The position numbers were made by a program, and so were the translations under genes. DNA of 41,796 nucleotides. It comes from Rhizobacter sp. (GTDB lineage: Bacteria; Pseudomonadota; Gammaproteobacteria; Burkholderiales; Burkholderiaceae_C). The notes under the pieces are model-generated. The model did not search any database. It was not told the origin of the DNA and saw nothing but the letters and a program-made list of their open reading frames with translations. Position 1 is the stretch's first letter, and every line of letters begins with the position of its first letter. Shown piece after piece: positions 20,230 through 27,835 of the stretch. Location: contig JAGNWJ010000015.1 in NCBI GenBank assembly GCA_017986065.1, positions 1 to 41,796 on the forward strand, read 5' to 3'.

Positions 20230-21765
20230 TCAGTTGCTTGCCAGGCTGATCGCGCCGTTGTCGACCGTGACGCGCTGCCCCACGGTCCAGGTGGGTGCCG
20301 TGCCGTGGCGAATCGTGCGGCGGCTGCCATCGTCGAATTTCACCGTGGTCTCCCAGCCGCTGGTGCTGTTGTTGTTCTTCTCGATGGTGTTGCCTGCATA
20401 GGCACCGCCTGCCACGCCTGCGATGGTCGCCACCGCGCGGCCGCTGCCCGAGCCGAACTGGTTGCCGAGCACTCCCCCCAGCACGCCGCCGACCACGGCG
20501 CCCACTCCGCTTGATGAGCCGGTGCGCGTGACCTGCTGCACCGCCGTGACGACGGCCGGGCCGCCACCGCCGTTTGCTGCGGTCCCGATGTCGAGCGTCA
20601 AGCGTGCGGGTTCGCTGCGCACACCCTGGGCATCGACCAGCACGAATTCCAGCGTGCTGCGCATCGGCTGCTTGGCGGCATCGAACGGAAACTGCACCGC
20701 ACCTGTCGCGTTGCCAGGCTGCACGGCCGCCGTGGCGGAAACGTCGGGCCACGGCACGCTGCTGTCGACGACGCGACGCTCGATCTGCACGATGTCCGCA
20801 GCACCCTTCTGGTACTTGATGTCTACGTTGAAGGCGCGACCCACACCCAGTGGCCGTGGCGCCGTGACGCTGCTGATCACGATCGGAGGCAGGATGTTGA
20901 AGGTGCGCTGGAACGGTGCGCTGCGCTTGCCGTCGGTCGACACCAGCACGTACTCGAAGGTCGCATTCATCGGCTGAGCCGTTTTGTAGGCCAGTGTGCC
21001 GGCACCGACCTTTGCTTCGCCGCTGGTGGCTTCCGTCGCCGGGTAGCTCGCGACCTGGTTGTTCCAGTTGCCTTCACCGCTCACGAAACGCACCTCGACA
21101 TCCTTGACGGTTTCGCGGCGAGCGTGGATCGCCAGCGTCACCGGCCGAGCCTTGCCGTCGCCGACCATCGGACCCTGCGTCTCGACGGCGGTGATCTCGA
21201 ACACCGGCCGCAGGAAACCAAACCACGAGAACGCAATCACGCCGCACAACGCCAGCCCGGCCACTGCGGCCTGCAGCTTGCGGTTGGGAGGCACAGGGAC
21301 CGGCGCCGATACCGGGTCGGCCGGGCCGCCGAAGGTCTGGTTGGCTGCCGAGCGGAACAGGGCCTGAGCGCTGCCGGTGCCGCCGTCGGCGAAGGCCGCG
21401 TTCGAGATCAGCGCTTCCAGCCCCAAGCCCTCTGCCCAGGTGTCCACTGCCCAGCGCGAGGCGTTAGGCGCCATCCCCTTCTCGTCACTCAGCCGCTTGG
21501 CCAGTCGCGGCGTCAAGCTCTGGATCGGCTCGCCGGAATGCACCCGCATCAGATCCTGCGGGACCCGTTCCTCCAGCGCCTGCATCAGCACCGAGACTTC
21601 GCGCTTGGCCTGCGGGCAGTCATCGTGGAGCAGGCCGCGCAGGCGGCCGGATTCGCCCAGCAGTCCAATACCGTACCGGTCGAGCAGCGACTTCAGCTTG
21701 GCGCCGATGGTTGGGTCGTAGAGGCTGTCGCTGGGGCCGGAGGCGGGAAAGGCAGTGGTCGTCAT
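20230..21765 (-). CDS. Membrane adaptor: helical domain, TM segment, two beta repeats, SlyB-like glycine zipper
   Basis: A 511-residue protein that I cannot name. Residues 24-115 are a helical domain (LLDRYGIGLL, LLHDDCPQAKREVSVLM, ASRWAVDTWAEGLG) like one I recall fused to signalling proteins in Chloroflexi and cyanobacteria. A membrane segment spans about 164-186. Two similar beta-rich repeats follow (about 188-291 and 292-393), each ending QPM-x-T-x-E-(Y/F)-VLV then G-x-RS-x-P. Residues 419-462 are a glycine zipper (GAVVGGVLGGVLGNQFG), then a beta tail FDDGSRRTIRHG typical of SlyB/17-kDa-antigen proteins. The N-terminus is probably cytoplasmic, the rest periplasmic. AGGAGA precedes ATG 21765; a far-upstream start at 21873 lacks homology. 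It is downstream of the kinase. Confidence 0.75.
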   Translation of the reverse strand: MTTTAFPASGPSDSLYDPTIGAKLKSLLDRYGIGLLGESGRLRGLLHDDCPQAKREVSVLMQALEERVPQDLMRVHSGEPIQSLTPRLAKRLSDEKGMAPNASRWAVDTWAEGLGLEALISNAAFADGGTGSAQALFRSAANQTFGGPADPVSAPVPVPPNRKLQAAVAGLALCGVIAFSWFGFLRPVFEITAVETQGPMVGDGKARPVTLAIHARRETVKDVEVRFVSGEGNWNNQVASYPATEATSGEAKVGAGTLAYKTAQPMNATFEYVLVSTDGKRSAPFQRTFNILPPIVISSVTAPRPLGVGRAFNVDIKYQKGAADIVQIERRVVDSSVPWPDVSATAAVQPGNATGAVQFPFDAAKQPMRSTLEFVLVDAQGVRSEPARLTLDIGTAANGGGGPAVVTAVQQVTRTGSSSGVGAVVGGVLGGVLGNQFGSGSGRAVATIAGVAGGAYAGNTIEKNNNSTSGWETTVKFDDGSRRTIRHGTAPTWTVGQRVTVDNGAISLASN

Positions 21766-21876
21766 GGCAGTTCTCCTGTGCTTGCGGACGGATCTCGCGG
21801 AGTGGCCCGTGCGCGCTTCGTTGATCGGTAGGGCCTGGAGACGCAATCGGGCAGCGAACCTTACCGAACGCAAAAA

Positions 21877-21882
21877 ATTATC
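21877..21882 (-). promoter_or_regulatory. Possible -10 box for the adaptor gene
   Basis: On the minus strand GATAAT follows the kinase stop by 13 bases and is itself followed by a T6 run, in an otherwise GC-rich 130-base gap. It could be a separate promoter for the adaptor gene; a -35 element is not convincing. Confidence 0.25.
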
Positions 21883-21895
21883 TGTCTCGCTCGCT

Positions 21896-23239
21896 TCACA
21901 GCTTGACCTCGCCGAGCATGCGCCCGAAGTCGATGCGCTGACCCTGACTCAGCGAGAGCCGCTCGCCTGGTTCCACCTTCTCGACCTGTGTCGACGGGCC
22001 TGACCATACGGACCAGGTCTGGCGCGACAGGTTCACCAGCGCCAGAGCCGGGTCGACGACGATCTGCGCTGCGGAGCTCGGGTGCCCCGAGTTTTGATCA
22101 TCGACGTGGTGCGAAAGCAGCCGAGCCCCGGGATCGAGCACCACGACGTACAGGGGGGCCTCCTGGCTGCGGGCCTGGAGTCGCCTCAGGCCGATGCGCG
22201 GCGGCGAGGTGGACAACGCGGCACCGCAGTCCCAGCATGCGAATTGATGCTGCTTTGCTGCCAGCCGCTGGGGGTCGTGGAAATTCTCTGCCCCGCAACC
22301 CCTGCAGGTCAGCACCGAGTCGTGGAGTTGCCGCAGCGCCTTGCGCCATTCGGACTCCTGCACGCGACCGTGCAGCGGATCGAACAATCCGTCGGTGAAC
22401 GCGCGGGTGAACAGGTCGCGCAGCGCCTGCGGATAGATGGCCCAGTGCCCCAGCACCGGGCCGTGCCGATCGGGCAGCGGGCGATTCGACGCGTCCGACG
22501 GGTCGAACACGAATCGGGCGCCGCTGCCGTACAGACGGCGCAAGACGGCCTGATCTGTCAGATTGTGGTGTTCGAGTTCACAGCGCCCTATCAACGGATG
22601 ACCGATGTGCAGGATGCGGAACAACATCACCGCCAGCGAATGCAGATCCGTCGCCCGGGATGGCCCGCATTGCCGCAACACCACCTCGGGCGCCTGGAAC
22701 TCCCAGACTCCACCCATCACGCTGGGCGCGCCGTCGATGTCGACGTTGTCGTTGTCGCAGATCTCGATCTGGCCGGTGCTGCGATCGAAGAACAGGTTGC
22801 CGGCGTTGAGATCCTGGTAGACCAGCCCCTTGGTGTGCAGCGCCAGCAGCGCCTCGGTCAGACGGCAGCAAACGGTGGCCAGCACCCGGAACGTGGGACG
22901 CACCTCTCCGGCCAGCACGCTCTGAATCTTGAGATGTGATTCCGCCCGCAATCGCATCAGATAGCCCAGGCCGCTTCCGTCGGGCAACGTCACCAGTTCG
23001 AAGGGCCACAGGAACTCCGCGGTCGGAGCGCCCCGCTCGAGCGCCACCTGCAGCCGTTGGCGCAGTCCACGGTCCACCCGCAACGCGAGCGGGTGATACC
23101 ACTTCAGCGCGTAGGGTCGACCGTCGAGGGTGACCCGATAGACCTCGCCCTGCCCCCCCTCGCCAATCAACGTCTCGACCCGACACGCCAGCTGCGAGTC
23201 GACGCATCTCAACAGCTGACCGGGGCGCAGGGCGGGCAT
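21896..23239 (-). CDS. TerY-P-type Ser/Thr protein kinase with zinc ribbon and shared C-terminal domain
   Basis: A 447-residue cytoplasmic kinase. Glycine loop GEGGQGEVYRV (from 26), Lys46 in YALKWYHP, catalytic loop YQDLNAGN (Asp143, Asn148), DND in place of DFG (Asp162; CDNDNV) and FQAPEVV as the APE motif. A zinc ribbon follows with Cys312/Cys315 and Cys335/Cys338. Residues 363-447 form a beta-rich domain that closely matches the C-terminus of the divergent PrsW-like protein (LVNLSRQTWS against LKNLSDQSWS). YQDLN and DNDN are what I expect of kinases in TerY-P triads (kinase, VWA, PP2C). The start ATG 23239 is chosen because the kinase fold begins at once; the in-frame extension to 23593 would overlap the divergent gene. 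Confidence 0.88.
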   Translation of the reverse strand: MPALRPGQLLRCVDSQLACRVETLIGEGGQGEVYRVTLDGRPYALKWYHPLALRVDRGLRQRLQVALERGAPTAEFLWPFELVTLPDGSGLGYLMRLRAESHLKIQSVLAGEVRPTFRVLATVCCRLTEALLALHTKGLVYQDLNAGNLFFDRSTGQIEICDNDNVDIDGAPSVMGGVWEFQAPEVVLRQCGPSRATDLHSLAVMLFRILHIGHPLIGRCELEHHNLTDQAVLRRLYGSGARFVFDPSDASNRPLPDRHGPVLGHWAIYPQALRDLFTRAFTDGLFDPLHGRVQESEWRKALRQLHDSVLTCRGCGAENFHDPQRLAAKQHQFACWDCGAALSTSPPRIGLRRLQARSQEAPLYVVVLDPGARLLSHHVDDQNSGHPSSAAQIVVDPALALVNLSRQTWSVWSGPSTQVEKVEPGERLSLSQGQRIDFGRMLGEVKL

Positions 23240-23366
23240 CGCAGGTCTCGCGGGCTTTTTTTGTCGGCAGGAAATGTGGCGACCCGTTTTTCGTCTCCAG
23301 ACCGGGCCGGGCATCTGGATCAACAACGTTCGGATGCAATTGTTAACACAAACCGAGGGCGTTACG
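23240..23366. promoter_or_regulatory. Divergent control region between kinase and PrsW-like genes
   Basis: This 127-base gap separates the two arms of the signalling cluster and must carry promoters for both. It contains an eight-base palindrome TGTTAACA (23341-23348) in a lower-GC patch (CAATTGTTAACACAAA) just before the PrsW-side ribosome site GAGGG (23355-23359). No -35/-10 pair near consensus was found on either strand, which would fit a promoter needing an alternative sigma factor or activator. Confidence 0.35.
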
Positions 23367-25010
23367 ATGTATGCACGACTGGATCCGAGCAAGGTGGCTT
23401 CCATGGAACAGAAACGGCCTGGCGGCGACATGAAATCGCCGGCCTCTTCCGAACCCACCAGGTCGCAGCTGCTTCCTTTGGGCGGCGCATGGCAGGAACT
23501 CCTCACCAAGCCGTATTTCATCCCCGGTCTTGTCGTCAGCCTCGCGATTGCGTTGCTATTCAGCTTCCGGGGAGACAAGTCCGCCACGATCAACGTGTCC
23601 TATGGCGGCATCCCGGTCGGCGTTCCGGCTTACACCATCGTGCTGGCCTTGTTCATCGTGTTCGGCGGCGCCTATGGCGTCTACCGAATGGCGGGCAAGT
23701 CCAAGGCGTGGTGGCTGATGCCCGTGGTTGCCATCTTCACCGGCCTGCTCGCGTTCAGCCCGCTGATGGGTATGTTGCAGGATGTCTACGGCGTCGTGCT
23801 GGGACGCTCGAGCAGAGCCGACGGCTGGGTGCTGAAGTTCGTTCAGTCATTGTTCAATGCCGGCCTGCCCGAAGAAACGCTGAAGGCGATACCGGTGGCC
23901 ATCGGCGTCTACATCGGGATCAGCCTGCTGGGTCGTTTCAAGGCCGGTCATCCGGCGCGCCAACTGGCGGTGATCGAACCACTGGACGGCATCCTGATCG
24001 GCGTGGCGTCGGGATTCGGGTTCGCTTTTGCGGAAACCGTTTTCCAGTACGTGCCCGGCGTCATCCTGAACAGCCAGGAGACCGTCCGTGGGTTGCTCTA
24101 TGCGTTGAAGACCATTGGCTATCCAGTGCGCCTGCCGCAGGACACCTCGCAACTGCAGGACATCGCCTCCCTGTTCTCGCTGCTGGCCAGCAAGATCGGT
24201 TTTGAGCGCGCCACGTTCGAACTCGCGCAGATCCTCCAGAACCGTCAGGGTGCCGGGCTTGAACTGATGATTCCCCGGCTGCTTTCCGGACTGTTCGGGC
24301 ACGCCGCCTACGCCGGCATCTTCGGATATTTCATCGGTCTGGCCGCATTGAAGCCGGGCGCTCGTGTCAAGACGGTGCTGATTGGCGTGGCGGTGGCTGC
24401 GACGCTGCATGCGCTGTGGAATTCGTCGGCCGGCTCGGTGATGATGTTCTTCGTCTTGTCGATGGCGGCCTTCGTCTGTCTGGCGGTGACCATCATCAAG
24501 GCGCGCGCCATTTCTCCAGAGCGTGATCAGCTGGCGGCGTCGCAGCTGATCGATCGCTTCGCACCCGGTGGGATGTCGACGATCCGCCCGGTCGAAAGAG
24601 CCATGCCGGCTGCAGCCCCTGACGCCAACGCGGTCGCCGAGCGCACCACTGCGCACCCAGCCATGGTGCCCGCGTCCCCGGCGGCGCAGATCGGCTCGCT
24701 GACCTGGGATGACGACTCCAACCTGCGGGTGCTCGAAGTCGGTACCGCCCGCATCCCTGCAACGGCAGGTTCGCGCCTTTACGAACGGCAGGTGCCGGGT
24801 GCGCGTTCCGGCCAAGGGGATGCCGTGGTTGCCGAGGTCACCGCGCATCCGAACGACCCGAGCGTGCTGGGTCTGAAGAACCTGAGCGATCAATCCTGGT
24901 CCCTGGTCACGGTCGAGGGCGAGCAGCGCGAGCTGGCTCCCGGTCGCAGCATCCGCCTGGTAGCCGGACTGCAGGTCAGGATCGGCGACCTGTCGGTGCG
25001 GGTACGCTGA
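23367..25010 (+). CDS. PrsW-family intramembrane metalloprotease with C-terminal domain shared with the kinase
   Basis: A 547-residue polytopic membrane protein with about eight hydrophobic segments between residues 50 and 380. PrsW motifs are complete: EETLK (Glu169, Glu170, Lys173), FAETVFQY (Glu223), GHAAYAG (His312) and HALWN (His348). Bacillus PrsW cleaves the anti-sigma factor RsiW at site 1. A flexible Ala/Pro-rich linker (about 410-445) leads to a domain at 463-547 that matches the kinase C-terminus. GAGGG lies seven bases before ATG 23367; ATG 23403 with AAGGTGG is an equally good alternative. It heads a plus-strand operon: the VWA gene follows after nine bases. Confidence 0.85.
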   Translation: MYARLDPSKVASMEQKRPGGDMKSPASSEPTRSQLLPLGGAWQELLTKPYFIPGLVVSLAIALLFSFRGDKSATINVSYGGIPVGVPAYTIVLALFIVFGGAYGVYRMAGKSKAWWLMPVVAIFTGLLAFSPLMGMLQDVYGVVLGRSSRADGWVLKFVQSLFNAGLPEETLKAIPVAIGVYIGISLLGRFKAGHPARQLAVIEPLDGILIGVASGFGFAFAETVFQYVPGVILNSQETVRGLLYALKTIGYPVRLPQDTSQLQDIASLFSLLASKIGFERATFELAQILQNRQGAGLELMIPRLLSGLFGHAAYAGIFGYFIGLAALKPGARVKTVLIGVAVAATLHALWNSSAGSVMMFFVLSMAAFVCLAVTIIKARAISPERDQLAASQLIDRFAPGGMSTIRPVERAMPAAAPDANAVAERTTAHPAMVPASPAAQIGSLTWDDDSNLRVLEVGTARIPATAGSRLYERQVPGARSGQGDAVVAEVTAHPNDPSVLGLKNLSDQSWSLVTVEGEQRELAPGRSIRLVAGLQVRIGDLSVRVR

Positions 25011-25019
25011 GGGGTTGCC

Positions 25020-25727
25020 ATGAACGACACCGCTGAACTGAACGTGCCGCGCCCAGGTGGTGCGATGGCACGCCGCGAGTTGCATTTCATCTGGCTGCTC
25101 GACACCTCCGGATCGATGAATTCCGATGGCAAGATCCAGGCGTTGAATGTCGCGATCCGGGAGGCCATACCGCACCTGGTGTCGGCCGCTCGCGACAACC
25201 CGAATGTCGATGTGCGCGTGCGTGCCATGACCTTCTCCGACGGCGCGCGCTGGCATATCGAGACACCCACGCCGGTTCACGATCTCAAGTGGATCGATGT
25301 GGCCGCGGGCGGTCACACTGACACCGGCACTGCGCTGAAGTTGCTCGCGCAGGCGTTGAAAGTGCCGCCGATGCCCGAGAGGGCGGTATCGCCCGTGCTG
25401 GTGCTGGTGACCGACGGACATCACACCGACGATTTCGAAGCCGGTCTGGCTGCGCTGTTGGCAGAGCGCTGGGGCCGCGAGGCAGTGCGCATGGCCATCG
25501 CGATCGGACGCGATGTTCATCTGGCGTCTTTGCAGCAGTTCATCGGCAACGACGAGATCCGCCCGGTCGAGGCCAGCCATCCGGAGGCCCTGGTGCAGCA
25601 GATCCGCTGGGTGTCGCGCAGTGGCATCGACAGCGTGTCGCAGGTCCTCGATGGTGGCCGGCGGCTGACGGTCGGGGATCTGGCGAACAACAGTGCCGGA
25701 ACGGTCGACGACGCCGTCGAATGGTGA
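25020..25727 (+). CDS. TerY-like von Willebrand factor A domain protein
   Basis: A 235-residue single-domain VWA protein with a complete metal-ion-dependent adhesion site: DTSGS (Asp28, Ser30, Ser32), Thr100 in GGHTDTGTAL, and Asp132 in LVTDGHHTDD. It has no signal peptide or membrane segment, so it acts in the cytoplasm. TerY-type VWA proteins accompany a kinase and a PP2C phosphatase in the TerY-P triad, where they may serve as the metal-dependent partner or scaffold. GAGGGG precedes the ATG. Its end overlaps the PP2C start by seven bases, so the two are translated together. Confidence 0.88.
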   Translation: MNDTAELNVPRPGGAMARRELHFIWLLDTSGSMNSDGKIQALNVAIREAIPHLVSAARDNPNVDVRVRAMTFSDGARWHIETPTPVHDLKWIDVAAGGHTDTGTALKLLAQALKVPPMPERAVSPVLVLVTDGHHTDDFEAGLAALLAERWGREAVRMAIAIGRDVHLASLQQFIGNDEIRPVEASHPEALVQQIRWVSRSGIDSVSQVLDGGRRLTVGDLANNSAGTVDDAVEW

Positions 25728-27028
25728 TGTCGGTAGAGGCCGTGACGCCCTGGCAGGTCGTCGGCCGCAGCGTGCGTGGCGCGACGCATCTGCGCGACGG
25801 TTTGCCCAACCAGGACGCTGTTGCACTTCGAACGATCGTGGAGGGCGGGCAGCCCGCGCTGGCGATCGCCGCAGTCGCCGATGGGCACGGCGGTCGTCGC
25901 CACTTCCGCAGTGCCGACGGCGCCCGCATGGCGGTCGAGGTGGCGTTGCAGGTGCTGTGCTCCATGGCCACGCACTTCGAGCAGTTGTCGCCCGCCGATC
26001 GCAGCGAACTGGCCGCGGCACAGGTGCCGATGGCCATCGTCAGCGCCTGGACCGACGCGGTTCGCAGGCACCTGGCAACGTGCCCCATCTCCGATGAAGA
26101 ATGGCTGGCGCTCGATGCCGCGGAAGGCTCCGAAGGATCGGCAGCCGTGCGGGCCGATCCGCTCCTCGCCTATGGTGCAACGCTGCTCGCCGCGCTGACG
26201 ACGCCGAACAGCGTAGCCCTGTGGCAGCTCGGTGACGGCGATGTGCTGGCGGTGTCGCCCGACGGCAGCGTCAACCGGCCGGTGGCAACCGACGAGCGAC
26301 TGCTGGGCAACCTGACGACTTCGATCTGCCGTCCTGGTGCGGAAGCCGACTTCCGCTCGGTGGTGCTGTCTTCGCATTCTGCGTTGCCGGCCCTGCTGAT
26401 GCTGAGCACCGACGGCTACGCGAACTCGTTTCGCACCGATGCTGATTTCCTGAAGGTCGGCGCCGACCTGCTCGAACTGATCTCGAAGCACGGGCTGTCG
26501 GCAATCGATGCCCGGCTGGGTGGAATCCTCGAAGACGCGTCCGCGAACGGCAGCGGCGACGACATCACGGCGGCACTCCTGTACCGGTCCGGGTCAGAAC
26601 CATCAGTGCTCTCGACGTCCGGAGGCGGCTGGCCGCCTGCGGAACTCGCCGTGGCGTCTGCCGCCCCCTCGGACGGCGGTCAGGCGCTGGCCGCAGCCCA
26701 GCGGCGCATCGCCCGCTTGCGATCGGTGATCGTCGTGCTGCTGGTTGTGTTGCTCGCCGGGGCGCTGTGGTGGTCGCGCGATCGGTCCAGGCCGAAATCG
26801 GCGGACTTGCCCGCGCTCGGGGCCCCGATCGGATGGGACGCACCGGCCAGCGGTCCCAAGCCGTCGTTCGAAGCTGCCGAGCCTGCGCCTGTCGTGAGTC
26901 CCCAGGGCGCTGCCAAACCGCCGCTCGCTGCCAAACCGAAGCCGGCAGCGTCGGCCGCGTCGCGACCGAAGCCAGCAACTGCGCCAGCCGCGACTTCGAA
27001 GCCGACGCCTGAATTGCCGCCTTACTGA
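25721..27028 (+). CDS. PP2C-type protein phosphatase with C-terminal membrane anchor
   Basis: A 435-residue protein. The PP2C domain covers about residues 10-290: NQDAV (30-34), VADGHGG (52-58) with metal-binding Asp54, a central GDGDVLAVS (171-179), LSTDGYANS (228-236) and GSGDDIT (277-283, Asp280/Asp281). One membrane segment at about 335-351 (VIVVLLVVLLAGALWWS) is followed by an 80-residue Ala/Pro/Lys-rich tail, presumably periplasmic. It should reverse phosphorylation by the neighbouring kinase at the inner face of the membrane. The starts ATG 25721, GTG 25724 and ATG 25727 are all possible; the first is used. It is the last gene of the PrsW-VWA-PP2C operon. Confidence 0.9.
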   Translation: MVMSVEAVTPWQVVGRSVRGATHLRDGLPNQDAVALRTIVEGGQPALAIAAVADGHGGRRHFRSADGARMAVEVALQVLCSMATHFEQLSPADRSELAAAQVPMAIVSAWTDAVRRHLATCPISDEEWLALDAAEGSEGSAAVRADPLLAYGATLLAALTTPNSVALWQLGDGDVLAVSPDGSVNRPVATDERLLGNLTTSICRPGAEADFRSVVLSSHSALPALLMLSTDGYANSFRTDADFLKVGADLLELISKHGLSAIDARLGGILEDASANGSGDDITAALLYRSGSEPSVLSTSGGGWPPAELAVASAAPSDGGQALAAAQRRIARLRSVIVVLLVVLLAGALWWSRDRSRPKSADLPALGAPIGWDAPASGPKPSFEAAEPAPVVSPQGAAKPPLAAKPKPAASAASRPKPATAPAATSKPTPELPPY

Positions 27029-27042
27029 CCGCACGCGGGTCC

Positions 27043-27061
27043 CCGGCGGAAGGCCCGCCGG
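27043..27061. terminator. Hairpin between convergent PP2C and anti-sigma genes
   Basis: CCGGCGG and CCGCCGG form a seven-pair GC stem around loop AAGGC in the 50-base gap between convergent genes. It could stop transcription from both sides; no thymine run accompanies it. Confidence 0.4.
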
Positions 27062-27078
27062 CTGCCTGATGAGTGATG

Positions 27079-27756
27079 TCAGCGCTTCATCGAATGCGGC
27101 GCGCGCAACTCATCCAGATGGCGCTGTGCCTCGACACTGCCGGCGGCAGCCGCCTGCTGCCAGTAGCGCTCGGCGGCGACGATGTCGACGGCTACGCCCA
27201 GACCCTGGGCATACAGGGTGCCCAGCGCCAGCGCCGCGGTGACATTGCCGCGCTCGGCGGCGTCCTTCAAGAGCCGAACCAGCTTGGCATGGTCGCCCCG
27301 TCGATGTGCCTCGACGGCCTCTGCCGACACCTCGGCCAGGCGCGTCATCACGTCGCTCCCGTCCGGAACCGGCTGGGCGTGGGTGCTGTGATCGTCGGCG
27401 GGCAATCGAGGGTCCTGCATCACCACGGTGATCGCCACGGCGGCGACTACCGACGCGAGTGCGATCTGCGGCAGCAGTCGCGGACCGGCCTTCAGCCAGG
27501 CGAACCAGCCGGAACTTGCCGTGCGCGACTCGACGCGCTGTCTCAGCCGGGGTGCGTGGGCCGCAAGATCTTGAAGCTCGGTGGCGCACCGCGCGCACCA
27601 CGCCGTGTGAGTCTCGACGCGCTCGCGCAGCGCCGGTTCGGCACGCCCGTCCACATGCGCTTCGAGTTGCTCGTAACTCAGGTGCGCGCCGCTGCTGACG
27701 ACATGGCGAATCAGGCGTGCGGCTTCCTTCATCGACGGTTCGGTGTCAGGTGTCAT
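27079..27756 (-). CDS. Zinc-finger anti-sigma factor with one TM segment and Sel1 repeat
   Basis: A 225-residue protein. The N-terminal part (about 1-65) resembles zinc-binding anti-sigma domains, with LSYEQLEAHVDGRAEPALRERVETH followed by H50-x3-C54-x2-C57. One membrane segment spans about 94-113 (LLPQIALASVVAAVAITVV). The exported C-terminus carries a Sel1-like alpha/alpha repeat at about 158-215 (AAERGNVTAALALGTLYAQG), a protein-binding module. The layout is like RsiW, the PrsW substrate in Bacillus, plus a Sel1 sensor. AGGAG is spaced seven bases from ATG 27756, so that start is preferred over GTG 27774. It lies 79 bases downstream of the sigma-factor-like gene. Confidence 0.78.
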   Translation of the reverse strand: MTPDTEPSMKEAARLIRHVVSSGAHLSYEQLEAHVDGRAEPALRERVETHTAWCARCATELQDLAAHAPRLRQRVESRTASSGWFAWLKAGPRLLPQIALASVVAAVAITVVMQDPRLPADDHSTHAQPVPDGSDVMTRLAEVSAEAVEAHRRGDHAKLVRLLKDAAERGNVTAALALGTLYAQGLGVAVDIVAAERYWQQAAAAGSVEAQRHLDELRAPHSMKR

Positions 27757-27835
27757 GGTGTGCTCCTGAACCACAGGTGACGTGAAATGACCGCCGACAT
27801 TGCGAGTGCCTTGTGCGATGGCGAAGAATTCCTCA

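Noticed and set aside
23240-23593. N-terminal extension of the kinase reading frame up to 23593
   Set aside because: The extra 118 residues are Cys/Arg-rich without homology and overlap the divergent PrsW-like gene; the kinase fold begins right after ATG 23239.
23847-26021. A 724-codon minus-strand frame opposite the PrsW-VWA-PP2C operon
   Set aside because: It spans three genes with clear catalytic motifs and has no domain, signal or ribosome site of its own.
25721-27028. PP2C gene as an RsbU/SpoIIE-type phosphatase in a partner-switch system
   Set aside because: There is no STAS-domain anti-anti-sigma or RsbW-type kinase nearby; the anti-sigma here is a zinc-finger membrane protein.
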